DNA of 64,000 nt from Lactobacillus sp. W8174 (GCF_016100975.1 NZ_JACFRN010000005.1:124001-188000), one strand, 5' to 3'. Counted from the stretch's first letter, positions 38,330-47,869 are shown. Notes: generated by a model not told the origin, from the letters alone. A program made the numbers and translations.

Positions 38330-39394
38330 TTATGATGCTCCCTTCATTTTTAAAATTCTTTTTTGCAAAACTGGTGGAATTGATACTTTAGGAGCCCTCT
38401 TATCTAGGAGCCAAGTTGCAGCATAATGGTGGTCGTTAATTTTAAACATTGGCGGTTGCTTTTTAAAGTCAATATTTAAGGCGTACTTATTTCTGGGAGC
38501 AAAAGCATCACCAACAATTGGCTGTGTTAAGTCTGGAATCGTGCCTGCAATAGTTGGCAGTTCGTCAACTTTTTCATTAATATCAGGTACTGATTCAAGC
38601 AAACCCCAGGTATATGGGTGGCGAGGTTCAAAAAAGATATCTTGGCTCGTTCCCGTCTCAACTATTTTTCCAGCGTACATGACGTTCACATAGGTTGCAA
38701 TATTGGCAACTACTCCCAGATTATGAGTGATAAAAATGACAGATAATTTCCTTCTTTTCTGGATATCTTTAATCAGGTTCAAAATTTTTGCCTGAATAGT
38801 AACATCCAATCCCGTTGTTGGCTCGTCACAGATCAGTAAACTAGGATTTCCAGCCAAGGCTATGGCAATAACAATTCTTTGTCTCATGCCCCCAGAAAGC
38901 TGGTGTGGGTACTGGTTTTGAACAACCTGCATATTTTGAATGCCAACGGTTTCAATTAAACTAAGCACCCGTTCATTGATTTGATCCTTATTCATCTCGG
39001 GATGAGAAGACTTAACTGCCTCAGCAATTTGTTTGTTAATTTTCATGGTGGGATCAAGAGAGGTCATCGGGTCTTGAAAAACCATTGCTATTTCCTTGCC
39101 TTTAATGCGGTTTTGCATAATCTTAGGACTAATTTTTAATAAATCCACAGTTTGCGGACCATTTTCAGTCTGATAAGTGAAATTGATCTCACCGGCTTTA
39201 ATTATTTGATTGGCCTCTTTTTCGCCCATGATTGGTTTGACACTGGCCGACTTGCCACAACCGGATTCACCAACCAAGGCAACTGTTTCACCCTTTTTTA
39301 CCTGATAACTTATCCCCCTGACAGCTTGCACTTCTCCATGATCGGTATGATAGGCTACTTGTAAATTTTTTATTTCTAAAACTGTTTCGGTCAT
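38330..39394 (-). CDS. oppD: Oligopeptide ABC transporter ATPase OppD
   Basis: This 354-residue ATPase has Walker A GESGCGKS, Q-loop MVFQDPMTSLDP, signature LSGGMRQR, Walker B LLICDEPTTGLD and HPYTWGLLESVP, but the C-terminal iron-sulfur/zinc cysteine cluster of many OppD proteins is not seen. It forms the motor with OppF. It lies 8 bases after oppC. Confidence 0.93.
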   Translation of the reverse strand: MTETVLEIKNLQVAYHTDHGEVQAVRGISYQVKKGETVALVGESGCGKSASVKPIMGEKEANQIIKAGEINFTYQTENGPQTVDLLKISPKIMQNRIKGKEIAMVFQDPMTSLDPTMKINKQIAEAVKSSHPEMNKDQINERVLSLIETVGIQNMQVVQNQYPHQLSGGMRQRIVIAIALAGNPSLLICDEPTTGLDVTIQAKILNLIKDIQKRRKLSVIFITHNLGVVANIATYVNVMYAGKIVETGTSQDIFFEPRHPYTWGLLESVPDINEKVDELPTIAGTIPDLTQPIVGDAFAPRNKYALNIDFKKQPPMFKINDHHYAATWLLDKRAPKVSIPPVLQKRILKMKGAS

Positions 39395-39402
39395 AATCTT
39401 AC

Positions 39403-40311
39403 CTAACTTCCTTCAATAGCATCCCGCAAGCCATCCGCAATAATATTAAAGCTCAGCATAATTAGTGCTAAAAATAAAACTGGGAAAATAACCATGTACG
39501 GGTAAACGATAGCTTGGGTATAACCATCATTGATCATCGTTCCTAACGATGCTAATGGTGCCGGAACACCTAAACCGATAAAGGCCAAGAATGCTTCCAA
39601 AAAAATTGCGTTCGGAATAGATAACATAAATGTGGTAATTATTTGTCCTAATGTATTGGGTAAAATTTGAGAGAAAATAATTTTAATATCAGATTCTCCC
39701 ATTGTCTTTGCTGATAAAACATACTCGCTGGTTTTCAGTTCCAACACCTGTGCGCGAACTATTCTACTCATATTAATCCAGCCGACAATCATCATGGCCG
39801 TAATTATGCTTACTAGACCTGGTTTCATAACCAGAACCAGCAATGTAACAATAATGATCATAGGAATAGTACTGAGAATTTCTGTTATTCTTTGCATGAA
39901 TAAATCGATTTTGCCACCAAAATATCCTGAAATTAGACCATAACTAGTACCAATAACCAGATCAATTGCCATAGCCACTAATGCAACCCTTAGTGAAACT
40001 GACGTACCAGCCGCAACTCTTACAAAAATGTCTCTGCCTAGGTTATCCGTTCCAAACCAATGACCATTAACACCAGGAGCTAAATTAGACTGGTTAGGAT
40101 ACGGCGTAGTGGGTGAGTATTGACTAAGGTGAGGTGCCAGAATAGCTATTAAAGCAATAATAATTAAAACAACTGCGCTAATCACTGCACCTTTATTTTT
40201 CAAAAAGCGATGCCAAACCAACTGCCCATATGAATAAGATTTACCAGAATAATGGTCAACTGTTTCCGATTTATGGGCAAAATCAAAATCATTATTTTCT
40301 ATATTAGTCAT
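39403..40311 (-). CDS. oppC: Oligopeptide ABC transporter permease OppC
   Basis: This 302-residue permease has an N-terminal OppC_N segment (SVVLIIIALIAILAPHLS region), the FGTDNLGRDIFVRV motif and about six membrane segments with an EAA loop. It forms the pore with OppB. It is 2 bases after oppB. Confidence 0.93.
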   Translation of the reverse strand: MTNIENNDFDFAHKSETVDHYSGKSYSYGQLVWHRFLKNKGAVISAVVLIIIALIAILAPHLSQYSPTTPYPNQSNLAPGVNGHWFGTDNLGRDIFVRVAAGTSVSLRVALVAMAIDLVIGTSYGLISGYFGGKIDLFMQRITEILSTIPMIIIVTLLVLVMKPGLVSIITAMMIVGWINMSRIVRAQVLELKTSEYVLSAKTMGESDIKIIFSQILPNTLGQIITTFMLSIPNAIFLEAFLAFIGLGVPAPLASLGTMINDGYTQAIVYPYMVIFPVLFLALIMLSFNIIADGLRDAIEGS

Positions 40312-40313
40312 AA

Positions 40314-41246
40314 TTACTTGCCCTCATCTAGTCTAATACGTGGATCTATCAATCCATAGAGAATATCAACAATTAGCATAATGCTGATAAAAAGCACTGC
40401 ATAAAAGAAGGTTATGCCTAAAACAACATTATAATCATTAGCCTGAATAGCACTAATATACAAAGTACCCAGGCCTGGGATAGCAAAAGCTTTTTCAATT
40501 ACCATACTTCCAGCAAGTAGGTCAATCATCAGTGGTGCTAAAACTGTAATAACTGAAATTAAAGTGTTTCTGATAACATGATGTCCGATCAATTGGAACT
40601 TCTTAATACCCTTTGAATCCGCTAAACGATAATAATCGGAATTCATAATATCAATCATGTCGTTTCTGACGTACCTTTCAATACTTGCCATAGTAAAAGT
40701 ACTCAATGCTATCGTTGGCAGAATGCTGGAAACAAATGGCTGACTGGGTTGGTATGTACCTGGGAAGACCATCAACTTGTAAGAAAATATGATTGAAACA
40801 ATCAGAGCTACTACAAAGTTAGGAAGACTTATTCCTAAAACAGAGATGCCAGTCATTAAGTTATCCCAAATTGTACCTCTTTTGATCGCTGCCAAAATTC
40901 CCATCAGAAAGCCTAAAACCGAGCCTAGTACAGTAGCCTGTAAACCTATTTGGAGTGAAATAATAAAATGTTGCAAAATCATTGTAGTAACCGGTGTATT
41001 AACCTGAACTGTGTACGAAACACCAAAATCACCAGACAACATATTTTTCAAGTAATTAAAAAATTGTAATGGCACTGGACCATCTAAACCATATTTATGA
41101 TAAAGTGCCGCTACTTGAGCATGTGACATTTTTTCATCATTAAATGGCGAACCAGGCATTGCCTTTTCCATAATAAAAAGAATCAAAGTAATCAAAAATA
41201 ATGTAATCATTGCAATTAAGATTCTTTTCAAGACATACTTTTTCAA
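40314..41246 (-). CDS. oppB: Oligopeptide ABC transporter permease OppB, TTG start
   Basis: This 310-residue permease has the OppB N-terminus (YVLKRILIAMITLFLITLILF), the MPGSPF motif, KYGLDGPVPLQF and six membrane segments. The start is a TTG at 41246 with a near-perfect AGGAGGG 7 bases before it, and no better ATG lies nearby. The weak start plus the hairpin after oppA should lower permease output relative to the binding protein. Confidence 0.92.
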   Translation of the reverse strand: MKKYVLKRILIAMITLFLITLILFIMEKAMPGSPFNDEKMSHAQVAALYHKYGLDGPVPLQFFNYLKNMLSGDFGVSYTVQVNTPVTTMILQHFIISLQIGLQATVLGSVLGFLMGILAAIKRGTIWDNLMTGISVLGISLPNFVVALIVSIIFSYKLMVFPGTYQPSQPFVSSILPTIALSTFTMASIERYVRNDMIDIMNSDYYRLADSKGIKKFQLIGHHVIRNTLISVITVLAPLMIDLLAGSMVIEKAFAIPGLGTLYISAIQANDYNVVLGITFFYAVLFISIMLIVDILYGLIDPRIRLDEGK

Positions 41247-41282
41247 GTTTTTCCCTCCTATCTTCTTCTATAAGCAAACAGA

Positions 41283-41301
41283 GCTGAGATTGTATCCCAG
41301 C
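41283..41301 (-). promoter_or_regulatory. Stem-loop between oppA and oppB
   Basis: In the minus-strand RNA, GCUGGGAU-ACA-AUCUCAGC forms an 8-bp stem (one G-U pair) followed by a moderately U-rich tail. Such elements after binding-protein genes stabilise the upstream message or partly terminate, giving excess OppA. Confidence 0.65.
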
Positions 41302-41323
41302 CCCGTTAATACTTATAGTGAAA

Positions 41324-42943
41324 TTATTTAATTGAAGCATATTTGAAGAAGAATGGTACACCTGCAATATGCATCGGTAAATCTTTAATATTAGATCTTT
41401 CCAAAACTGGTGCGCCAATTTGATAAAGTGGTGGGCAAGAGGCACTGTCAATTAGGATATTATTTGCCTTGAGAAGCAATTTGTATCTCTTAGCTTGATC
41501 AGTTGTTTGATCAGATTGAGCCATTAACTTATCAAATTCTGAATTTGCCCAGCGACCGTAATTACTGTCGTTCTTAGATTGATACATACTCAAGATCGCT
41601 GTTGGATCTGCATAATCTGGTCCCCAACGAGTTAAAGTAGCGTCATAAGTAGCTTTTGACATCTTATCAGTTCTGGTCTTCTTTGCTACTTGTTGCAGTG
41701 TCACTTTCATGCCAGGAAGATGTTTTTCAACTTGTGCCTTGATATAAGCAGCTACGTTAGCATATGAAGGATCACTGTCATCATAAAGTAAGGTAAATGA
41801 CCTTAGATTAGTTGCTTTTTTGGCCTTATTCCAATACTTTTTAGCTTGAGCTGGTGAATACTCGTAAAGATTAGTAGTTGATTCATCTGCAAAATCTTTG
41901 CCTGTTGTCGGATTCTTAACCAAATCTTTCATAACCATAGAATGAGAAGGAATTGAACCATCTTTTAGGATGTGAGTTGTTATTTCTTTACGATTAATAC
42001 TGCAAGAAATTGCCTTACGCAAATCAGCATTATCTAATCCCGGTTTTTTCAGATTAAACATAATGTACTGGGTAAAATTACCAACATCATTGACAAAGTT
42101 CTTATCTTTTCTATATTTAGAAACAAGCTGACCGCTTAAGTGAACATAGTCTGCACTGCCGTTTTCGAAGGCAATTGCGGCTTTTTCTGGATCGGTAATA
42201 ATATCAAGCTTAACATTCTTTATTTTGACATTTTTGGCATCCCAATACTTCGGGTTTTTAACCAACTGGATAGTATTGTCACCTAATTTCCAGCCCTTAA
42301 TTTGATACGGTCCAGAATAAATTAAGTGATTAGAATCTTGTGCAAATTTCTTTCCTGCTTTTTCAAAATATTTTTGATTAACGGGGGCAAAATCACTAAA
42401 TGCCAGCAATTTGTTCATGTAAGGTACAACATGATCAAGTTGCACTACTAGAGTTTTAGGACCTGCAGCTTTAACACCTAATGACTTAACCGGCTTCTTG
42501 CCAGCAACAATGTCATTGGCATTTTTTATTCCGGCCGCACCTGGCTGGAAGTTAAAGGCTGAGGCAATCTTAGGATCTGATAACCGTCGCCAGGCAAAAA
42601 CAAAATCATTAGCAGTTACTGGATCACCATTTGACCATTTAGCATTCTCACGAATTGTATATGTCTTGGTTAATCCATGATTACTCGTTTTAACTTTAGA
42701 AGCCAATGCCAATTGGGGCTTATCGTGGGCGTCAATAGTATAAAGCCCTTCTGTTGTATTAGCAACGACAGTTGAGGAAGTGTTTTGATACGCTAAAATT
42801 GGGTCAAGAGAGTCAACCGTGGCATTTTGGACAACAGTGATTTTATCTTGATTTTTAGTACCAGAACTAGAATTTTTCTGGCATCCTGTTATTAGCAAAC
42901 CTACACATGCAATTGCAGTAGCAAACAATGCACTTTTTTTCAT
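41324..42943 (-). CDS. oppA: Peptide-type ABC transporter substrate-binding lipoprotein (OppA-like)
   Basis: This 539-residue SBP_bac_5 (cluster C) protein has a signal peptide with lipobox LLITGC (Cys21) and the LASKVKTSNHGLTKTYTIRENAKWSNGDPVTANDFVFAWRR opening shared by oligopeptide receptors (residue run shown only as landmarks WSNGDPVTANDF). It captures ligands outside the cell. The ATG at 42943 is preferred over an upstream GTG. It lies 15 bases after frlD, so it is co-expressed with the fructosamine enzymes, and the ligand may be a glycated peptide or amino acid. Confidence 0.9.
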   Translation of the reverse strand: MKKSALFATAIACVGLLITGCQKNSSSGTKNQDKITVVQNATVDSLDPILAYQNTSSTVVANTTEGLYTIDAHDKPQLALASKVKTSNHGLTKTYTIRENAKWSNGDPVTANDFVFAWRRLSDPKIASAFNFQPGAAGIKNANDIVAGKKPVKSLGVKAAGPKTLVVQLDHVVPYMNKLLAFSDFAPVNQKYFEKAGKKFAQDSNHLIYSGPYQIKGWKLGDNTIQLVKNPKYWDAKNVKIKNVKLDIITDPEKAAIAFENGSADYVHLSGQLVSKYRKDKNFVNDVGNFTQYIMFNLKKPGLDNADLRKAISCSINRKEITTHILKDGSIPSHSMVMKDLVKNPTTGKDFADESTTNLYEYSPAQAKKYWNKAKKATNLRSFTLLYDDSDPSYANVAAYIKAQVEKHLPGMKVTLQQVAKKTRTDKMSKATYDATLTRWGPDYADPTAILSMYQSKNDSNYGRWANSEFDKLMAQSDQTTDQAKRYKLLLKANNILIDSASCPPLYQIGAPVLERSNIKDLPMHIAGVPFFFKYASIK

Positions 42944-42958
42944 AATTATCACTCTTTT

Positions 42959-43774
42959 CTAAAAAGATTTCTGATGACCAAAGCCACCAGATAGTTGGCA
43001 AGTAGCTGCAGCATTTTTACTAGCAGCTAAAGCAGCTTCTTGCAGATTGTTTTGATTTAAATAGGAAACTAGAAAGCCGGCAATAAAGCTGTCACCTGCT
43101 CCCATCGTATCGACAATCTTCACAGTTTGTGGTTCTTGATAAAGGGACTCTTGCGATGTCAACAAGAAAGCTGGCTTGGCACCGCGTGTTATAACAATGA
43201 CTTCTGGTCCTAAAGTGAGATATTTTTTGGCAAAACCTTCTACCTGTTCATCAGACATCTCCGAACCAGAAAAGAAAGCGTAATCTACAAAAGGTAAAAC
43301 ACGTTTAAAATAACTTTCATTGCGAGAATCTGAAAAATCAAATGATACTTTGGCAATATGATGCAGTTCATCAAGATAATTTTCAATTCCTGAATCAATT
43401 CCAACGTGAGCTACATCAAATTTTTTTATTTCAGCAAAGTCTGTTGGTGTAAGCCTTAAAGATAATAAATGCATTACTGAATTTTTAGGACCAGGGGCAA
43501 AAGTTCTATCACCATCATCTGTGAGAATAACCCGAGGCTGAGCTGTAGGTGCATAGACCTTACGACAGTTAATAAGTTCCACTTTTTCTTCAGTTAAAGA
43601 TTGCTTGATATGCTGTGCGCGATCGTCATCCCCAAACATTCCTAGGTAAGCTGATACATCAGCTCCTGCCTTTTTGGCGTCGACTGCTACATTGACACAA
43701 TTTCCGCCTGGAAAAAATACCTTTTGCTTGATGTATGTGTCAGCCACATTGTCACCAACTGCAATTATTTTCAT
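42959..43774 (-). CDS. frlD: Fructoselysine 6-kinase-like PfkB sugar kinase
   Basis: This 271-residue PfkB kinase resembles E. coli FrlD by eye, with GDNVADTYI near the start, FPGGNCVNVAV, MFGDDDRAQ and the catalytic DTMGAGDSFIAGFL. FrlD phosphorylates fructose-lysine or similar Amadori compounds at C6. The directly upstream FrlB-like deglycase supports this reading; without it the gene could be any small PfkB kinase. Confidence 0.85.
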   Translation of the reverse strand: MKIIAVGDNVADTYIKQKVFFPGGNCVNVAVDAKKAGADVSAYLGMFGDDDRAQHIKQSLTEEKVELINCRKVYAPTAQPRVILTDDGDRTFAPGPKNSVMHLLSLRLTPTDFAEIKKFDVAHVGIDSGIENYLDELHHIAKVSFDFSDSRNESYFKRVLPFVDYAFFSGSEMSDEQVEGFAKKYLTLGPEVIVITRGAKPAFLLTSQESLYQEPQTVKIVDTMGAGDSFIAGFLVSYLNQNNLQEAALAASKNAAATCQLSGGFGHQKSF

Positions 43775-43789
43775 GAGTTGCAGCCCTTT

Positions 43790-44767
43790 TTAATAATCCA
43801 GATGTCCCATATAACGACGAACATCTAACGAGTGGCCTCTTTCATAAGCAAATCCTTCAGCTAGTTGACGGAAAGCAACTCCTGAAAGAATCTGAGAATA
43901 GTATTCTTTAAAGTCGTCGTCTACTTCATGCATATCAAAGTCAGCATCGTCAATTACATAAACTTTTTGACTGTGCTTTTTGGCAAAGTCAATTACGCGC
44001 TGATCCATTTTTCTAGTTACGCCTAATCCTTTGCAAATGATAAATGGCACATCAAAATCTGTTACTTCGAATGGACCATGGAAATACTCGGCAGAATTGA
44101 TGTAACCACTATGAATCCATTGCATTTCTTGAAGCCAGCATGCTGAGAATGAATATGTTTCTCCAGTATTAATACCTGAGCCTACAGCATAAATTAATTT
44201 TTCACGTTTTAATTCACTAGTCCATTTCTTAGCAGTTTCGCCAAATTGCTTTCTCACCCTATCAGCCATAGTTTCTAAACTAGCCAAAGCCTGCAAGCCT
44301 TTTTCATATTTATTATCACCAGTTACAGACTTCAATAGGCTAAACAAGAAACCATATAAAACCCCATTATTTAAATCAGAAGCATCTGTTCCTTTGCCCC
44401 AGCTATAATGCAAAGTGAAATCTGAGTTCTTTTCTAAGTCAGAACCTGCCGTGTAGGTAATGCCGACTGTTAAAGCCCCTTTACTTTTGGCAAAATTAAC
44501 TGCCTCATTTGTTTCTGGTGTAGTACCTGAATGAGAACAAGAAACTACTAAACTATGTTTGCCTAAATCATGAGGATTACGAGTTGTGAATTCTCGTGCA
44601 GGTAAAATTGTAGCAGGGATATCGCATTCGCGATTGAAAATATATTCAGCTGGCTGCATAAAAGCCATTGATCCTCCACAAGCTACAAAGTAAACATGAT
44701 TAATGCCATCAAGCTTTTCTGTAGCGGCAAGTGCATTTTTAATTTCTTGTTGATATTCTTTTTTCAT
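43790..44767 (-). CDS. frlB: Fructoselysine-6-phosphate deglycase-like SIS protein
   Basis: This 325-residue double-SIS protein has VYFVACGGSMAFMQP, VVSCSHSGTTPET, QWIHSGYINSAEYFHGPFE and a C-terminal RGHSLDVRRYMG that resembles the FrlB ending. FrlB splits fructoselysine 6-phosphate into glucose 6-phosphate and lysine. Lack of a glutamine amidotransferase domain excludes GlmS. GAGAGG 6 bases before the ATG at 44767 sets that start over 44785. It is the first gene of frlB-frlD-oppABCDF. Confidence 0.87.
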   Translation of the reverse strand: MKKEYQQEIKNALAATEKLDGINHVYFVACGGSMAFMQPAEYIFNRECDIPATILPAREFTTRNPHDLGKHSLVVSCSHSGTTPETNEAVNFAKSKGALTVGITYTAGSDLEKNSDFTLHYSWGKGTDASDLNNGVLYGFLFSLLKSVTGDNKYEKGLQALASLETMADRVRKQFGETAKKWTSELKREKLIYAVGSGINTGETYSFSACWLQEMQWIHSGYINSAEYFHGPFEVTDFDVPFIICKGLGVTRKMDQRVIDFAKKHSQKVYVIDDADFDMHEVDDDFKEYYSQILSGVAFRQLAEGFAYERGHSLDVRRYMGHLDY

Positions 44768-44809
44768 TTTTAACCTCTCAATCATTCTTGTTATATGATG
44801 TTATATTAT

Positions 44810-44847
44810 AAGATAATCGCTGGATTTTAATATGTCAAGCGTTTTCT
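44810..44847 (-). promoter_or_regulatory. Promoter of frlB-frlD-opp with cre-like sequence
   Basis: A perfect -35 TTGACA (44833-44838) is followed after 17 bases by TATCTT (44810-44815). The -35 overlaps GAAAACGCTTGACA, a cre-like core with mismatches, so CcpA control is possible. Between promoter and gene lie two direct TATAAC copies 10 bases apart. Confidence 0.5.
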
Positions 44848-44940
44848 TAAAATTAATTAAGAAAAATGATCAATTAGTAAAAATCTGATAAAAAGTTTGT
44901 GAACTGGTATAAACCAATTGCCTATATATCAAAGCACGCA

Positions 44941-44975
44941 AAAAAAGCACTTCACAAACTCGTGAAATGCTTTAA
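44941..44975 (-). terminator. Terminator of the glnQHPP operon
   Basis: AAAGCACTTCAC-AAACTC-GTGAAATGCTTT with a T run on the minus strand. Confidence 0.85.
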
Positions 44976-44999
44976 ATAATTATTAATAAATATCTTACT

Positions 45000-45653
45000 T
45001 TATGACAAATGTTTACCAATCACACTACCAATAATTGACAGTGTAAAACAAACTGCAAAGTACAATACAGCTAAGGCAGCAAACATCGGCAAAATATAAT
45101 TTGCATTTTGACCATAAATAACTTGTGCGTGTTGCATCATTTCCGGCACAACAATGATTGTTGCCAAAGAGGTGTCCTTAATTAGAGAAACAAACTGACT
45201 GATAATCGTTGGAATCATGTTTTTATAAGCCTGAGGTAAAACGACATGCCATAAAGCCTGAACAAAGGACATGCCAGTTGATCTTGCACCTTCCATCTGA
45301 CCGATAGAAACAGATTGAATACCAGAACGCACAATTTCAGCAATCATGCAGGATTCAAATACTGTCATGGCAATAATCGCCGCCGGTATAGTTTCCGGTC
45401 TTAAGCCAAAGTTTGGCAATCCAAAATAAGTAAAGAAGATAATTAGCAACAAAGGAATGTTACGAATAATATCAATAACGAAACCTACAATTGCTGAAAC
45501 ATATTTAATTTTAGAATATCTGATTATTCCTAAAATGGAACCAATAATAAAACTTAAAATGACTGAAATTACGGAGATGTAAATAGTTACCCAGAGGCCC
45601 ATCAACAAAAAGCGTACATTAAGCCACGAAAAGGCGTTAACCCAATTTTGCAT
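45000..45653 (-). CDS. Polar amino-acid ABC transporter permease (GlnP-like), second
   Basis: This 217-residue HisM/GlnP-type permease has five or so membrane segments and the family loop EGARSTGMSFVQALWHVVLPQA. It pairs with the permease encoded just upstream. There are 16 bases between the two. It is last in glnQ-glnH-glnP-glnP. Confidence 0.92.
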   Translation of the reverse strand: MQNWVNAFSWLNVRFLLMGLWVTIYISVISVILSFIIGSILGIIRYSKIKYVSAIVGFVIDIIRNIPLLLIIFFTYFGLPNFGLRPETIPAAIIAMTVFESCMIAEIVRSGIQSVSIGQMEGARSTGMSFVQALWHVVLPQAYKNMIPTIISQFVSLIKDTSLATIIVVPEMMQHAQVIYGQNANYILPMFAALAVLYFAVCFTLSIIGSVIGKHLS

Positions 45654-45669
45654 TTTCTAGTACCTCCTT

Positions 45670-46308
45670 TTAACCTAATTTCTTTTCCAAGTGCCGCATA
45701 TAATAACTAATAGGCAGAGTAACAATCAGATATAAAACACCTACAACTAAATAACTGTTAATAGTGTCAAAAGTAGTAGACGCAATTGAATTAGCTTGGT
45801 ACATTAAATCAAATCCTGCCACAAAGGCTAAAACTGAAGAGTTTTTGACCAAGTTAACAAACTGATTTCCTAAAGGTGGTATTACTATCTTGAATGCTTG
45901 AGGCAAAATGATATAGCGCATTGCCTGCCAGTAGGTCATACCAGTTGATCTTGCACCTTCCATTTGACCGCCGGAAACAGACTGAATTCCTGAACGAATT
46001 GTTTCGGCAATAAAAGCAGAAGTATACAGTGTTAAGCCAATAGTCCCTGCAGTAAACCCATTGATTTTGACCACATACATCGGAATTACTAGATAGAAAA
46101 ACATAGTGATTACAAGCAAAGGAATGTTACGCATTATTTCCACATAGGTATGTCCAATTACACGCATTACTTTACTTGGAACAACTTCCATAATTGCAAA
46201 TATAGTTCCGATTATTAAACTGAAAAATAAAGCAATTACACTAGATAGTATTGTCCAGCCCAAACCAACAAACAGCTGGCTGCTGAATTTTGAAAAAATA
46301 TTAATCAT
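45670..46308 (-). CDS. Polar amino-acid ABC transporter permease (GlnP-like), first
   Basis: This 212-residue permease has the same fold and EGARSTGMTYWQAMRYIILPQAF loop as its partner, from which it probably arose by duplication. Its start overlaps the end of the binding-protein gene by 4 bases. Confidence 0.92.
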   Translation of the reverse strand: MINIFSKFSSQLFVGLGWTILSSVIALFFSLIIGTIFAIMEVVPSKVMRVIGHTYVEIMRNIPLLVITMFFYLVIPMYVVKINGFTAGTIGLTLYTSAFIAETIRSGIQSVSGGQMEGARSTGMTYWQAMRYIILPQAFKIVIPPLGNQFVNLVKNSSVLAFVAGFDLMYQANSIASTTFDTINSYLVVGVLYLIVTLPISYYMRHLEKKLG

Positions 46309-47120
46309 CGGCGATACAGCTCCTTATACTTAAATCCTGGAACATCGCCAAACCACTTTTTAATTAAGCGATTATATTCACCATCATGCTGCATCTCAAG
46401 AACTGCCTTGTCTACAGCTTCAGTAAATGAGGTTTGTCCCTTATTAACCGCAACACCGTATGGTTCAACAGTAAAGGTACCGCCACGAACTTCGTAGCCC
46501 GGATTTTGCACCGCTAAACCAAATAAAATTCCGTTATCAGTAGTTAGAGCATCTCCTTGATGTGACTTCAGTGCATTCATTGCTTGGGCATAATCCTGCA
46601 ATTCAATCACTTTTGCTTTAGGAGCCACCTTTTTAATGTTTTGAACTGAATTTGCGCCTACAACACCGATAACTGTTTTACCGTTTAGATCCTTAGTACT
46701 TTTAATTGAAGAATCTTTAGGAACTAAAAGTGACTGACCCGCATCAAAGTATGACTTTGAAAAAGATATAATCTTTTTACGCTCGGGAGTGATTGACATC
46801 GTGGCTATAACGGCATCCACATTTCCGTTCTTTAAAAGCGGAATTCTGGATTGAGATGTTGTAGTAACAAACTCAGCTTTTCCTTGAGGTCCTAATATAT
46901 GCTTTGTAATATGCTTTGCCATATCAACATCAAAACCCTTTTGCTGACCATCCTTAACGTCAATTAAGCCAAAAAGTTTAACATCACCTTTAACACCCCA
47001 AACAATAGTATTTGCTTGTTTGGCATTATTTAAAACGGATTGATCACTAAGACTTTTACCACAACCAGTTAACATCAAAATACACGCTAATAAAGGAAAC
47101 AGCCAAAATTTCTTTTTCAT
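46305..47120 (-). CDS. Amino-acid ABC transporter substrate-binding lipoprotein (GlnH-like)
   Basis: This 271-residue SBP_bac_3 protein has a signal peptide with lipobox LMLTGC (Cys20) and the family pattern GFDVDMAKHI, ATMSITPERKKIISFS and YGVAVNKGQ. It probably binds glutamine, glutamate or aspartate; the exact ligand cannot be read. It lies 11 bases after the ATPase gene. Confidence 0.92.
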   Translation of the reverse strand: MKKKFWLFPLLACILMLTGCGKSLSDQSVLNNAKQANTIVWGVKGDVKLFGLIDVKDGQQKGFDVDMAKHITKHILGPQGKAEFVTTTSQSRIPLLKNGNVDAVIATMSITPERKKIISFSKSYFDAGQSLLVPKDSSIKSTKDLNGKTVIGVVGANSVQNIKKVAPKAKVIELQDYAQAMNALKSHQGDALTTDNGILFGLAVQNPGYEVRGGTFTVEPYGVAVNKGQTSFTEAVDKAVLEMQHDGEYNRLIKKWFGDVPGFKYKELYRR

Positions 47121-47131
47121 AATTGGCCTCC

Positions 47132-47869
47132 TTAGTGAGAAATAATTTTACTCAAAAATTGTTGTGCCCGCTCCGTCTTAGGCTGCTTAAAGAAGCTTTC
47201 GCTATCATCATCCTCAACAATTCGACCCTGGTCCATAAAGATAACTCTATTTGCTACCTCTTTAGCAAAGCCCATTTCGTGAGTAACAATTAATGAAGTC
47301 ATACCACTTTCATTGGTAACTTTCTTCATAACTTGTAAAACATCATCAATCATTTCCGGATCAAGAGCAGAAGTTGGTTCATCGTATAAAATCAGTTTTG
47401 GTCTCATTGCCAATGTTCTGGCAATAGCAACACGCTGCTTTTGACCACCAGAAATTTGTGAAGGCATATTATGTGCCCATTTGCGTAACCCAACCATATC
47501 AAGTAAATCTAACGCCTGTTTTTTATTTTCCTCTTCAGGCATGTGGCTTACTATTCTGGGAGCCAGCATAATATTTTCCAATACATCTTTGTTTTTGTAT
47601 AAATTAAAGTGCTGGAAAACCATCCCAACATCACTTCGTAAGATGTTGAGGTTCGTCTTTGGATCTGAAAGATCGTGACCGTTAACTACTAACTTACCTT
47701 TCTGGATTGATTCAAGTCCGTTTACGGTCCGTACCAAAGTACTCTTACCCGAACCAGATGGTCCAATCAGAACCACCGTTTCACCTTCATCAATCTCTAA
47801 ATTAATGTCGTGCAGTGCATGAAAATGGCCATAAAATTTTTGCACGTCATGGAACTCTATCATCGACAT
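47132..47869 (-). CDS. Polar amino-acid ABC transporter ATPase (GlnQ-like)
   Basis: This ATPase has about 245 residues with Walker A GPSGSGKST, VGMVFQHFNLYKN, signature ISGGQKQRV and Walker B LILYDEPTSALDP. AAAGGGG about 8 bases before the ATG at 47869 is the best ribosome site, although the frame opens with a TTG at 47893. It leads the uptake operon that ends just before frlB. Confidence 0.93.
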   Translation of the reverse strand: MSMIEFHDVQKFYGHFHALHDINLEIDEGETVVLIGPSGSGKSTLVRTVNGLESIQKGKLVVNGHDLSDPKTNLNILRSDVGMVFQHFNLYKNKDVLENIMLAPRIVSHMPEEENKKQALDLLDMVGLRKWAHNMPSQISGGQKQRVAIARTLAMRPKLILYDEPTSALDPEMIDDVLQVMKKVTNESGMTSLIVTHEMGFAKEVANRVIFMDQGRIVEDDDSESFFKQPKTERAQQFLSKIISH

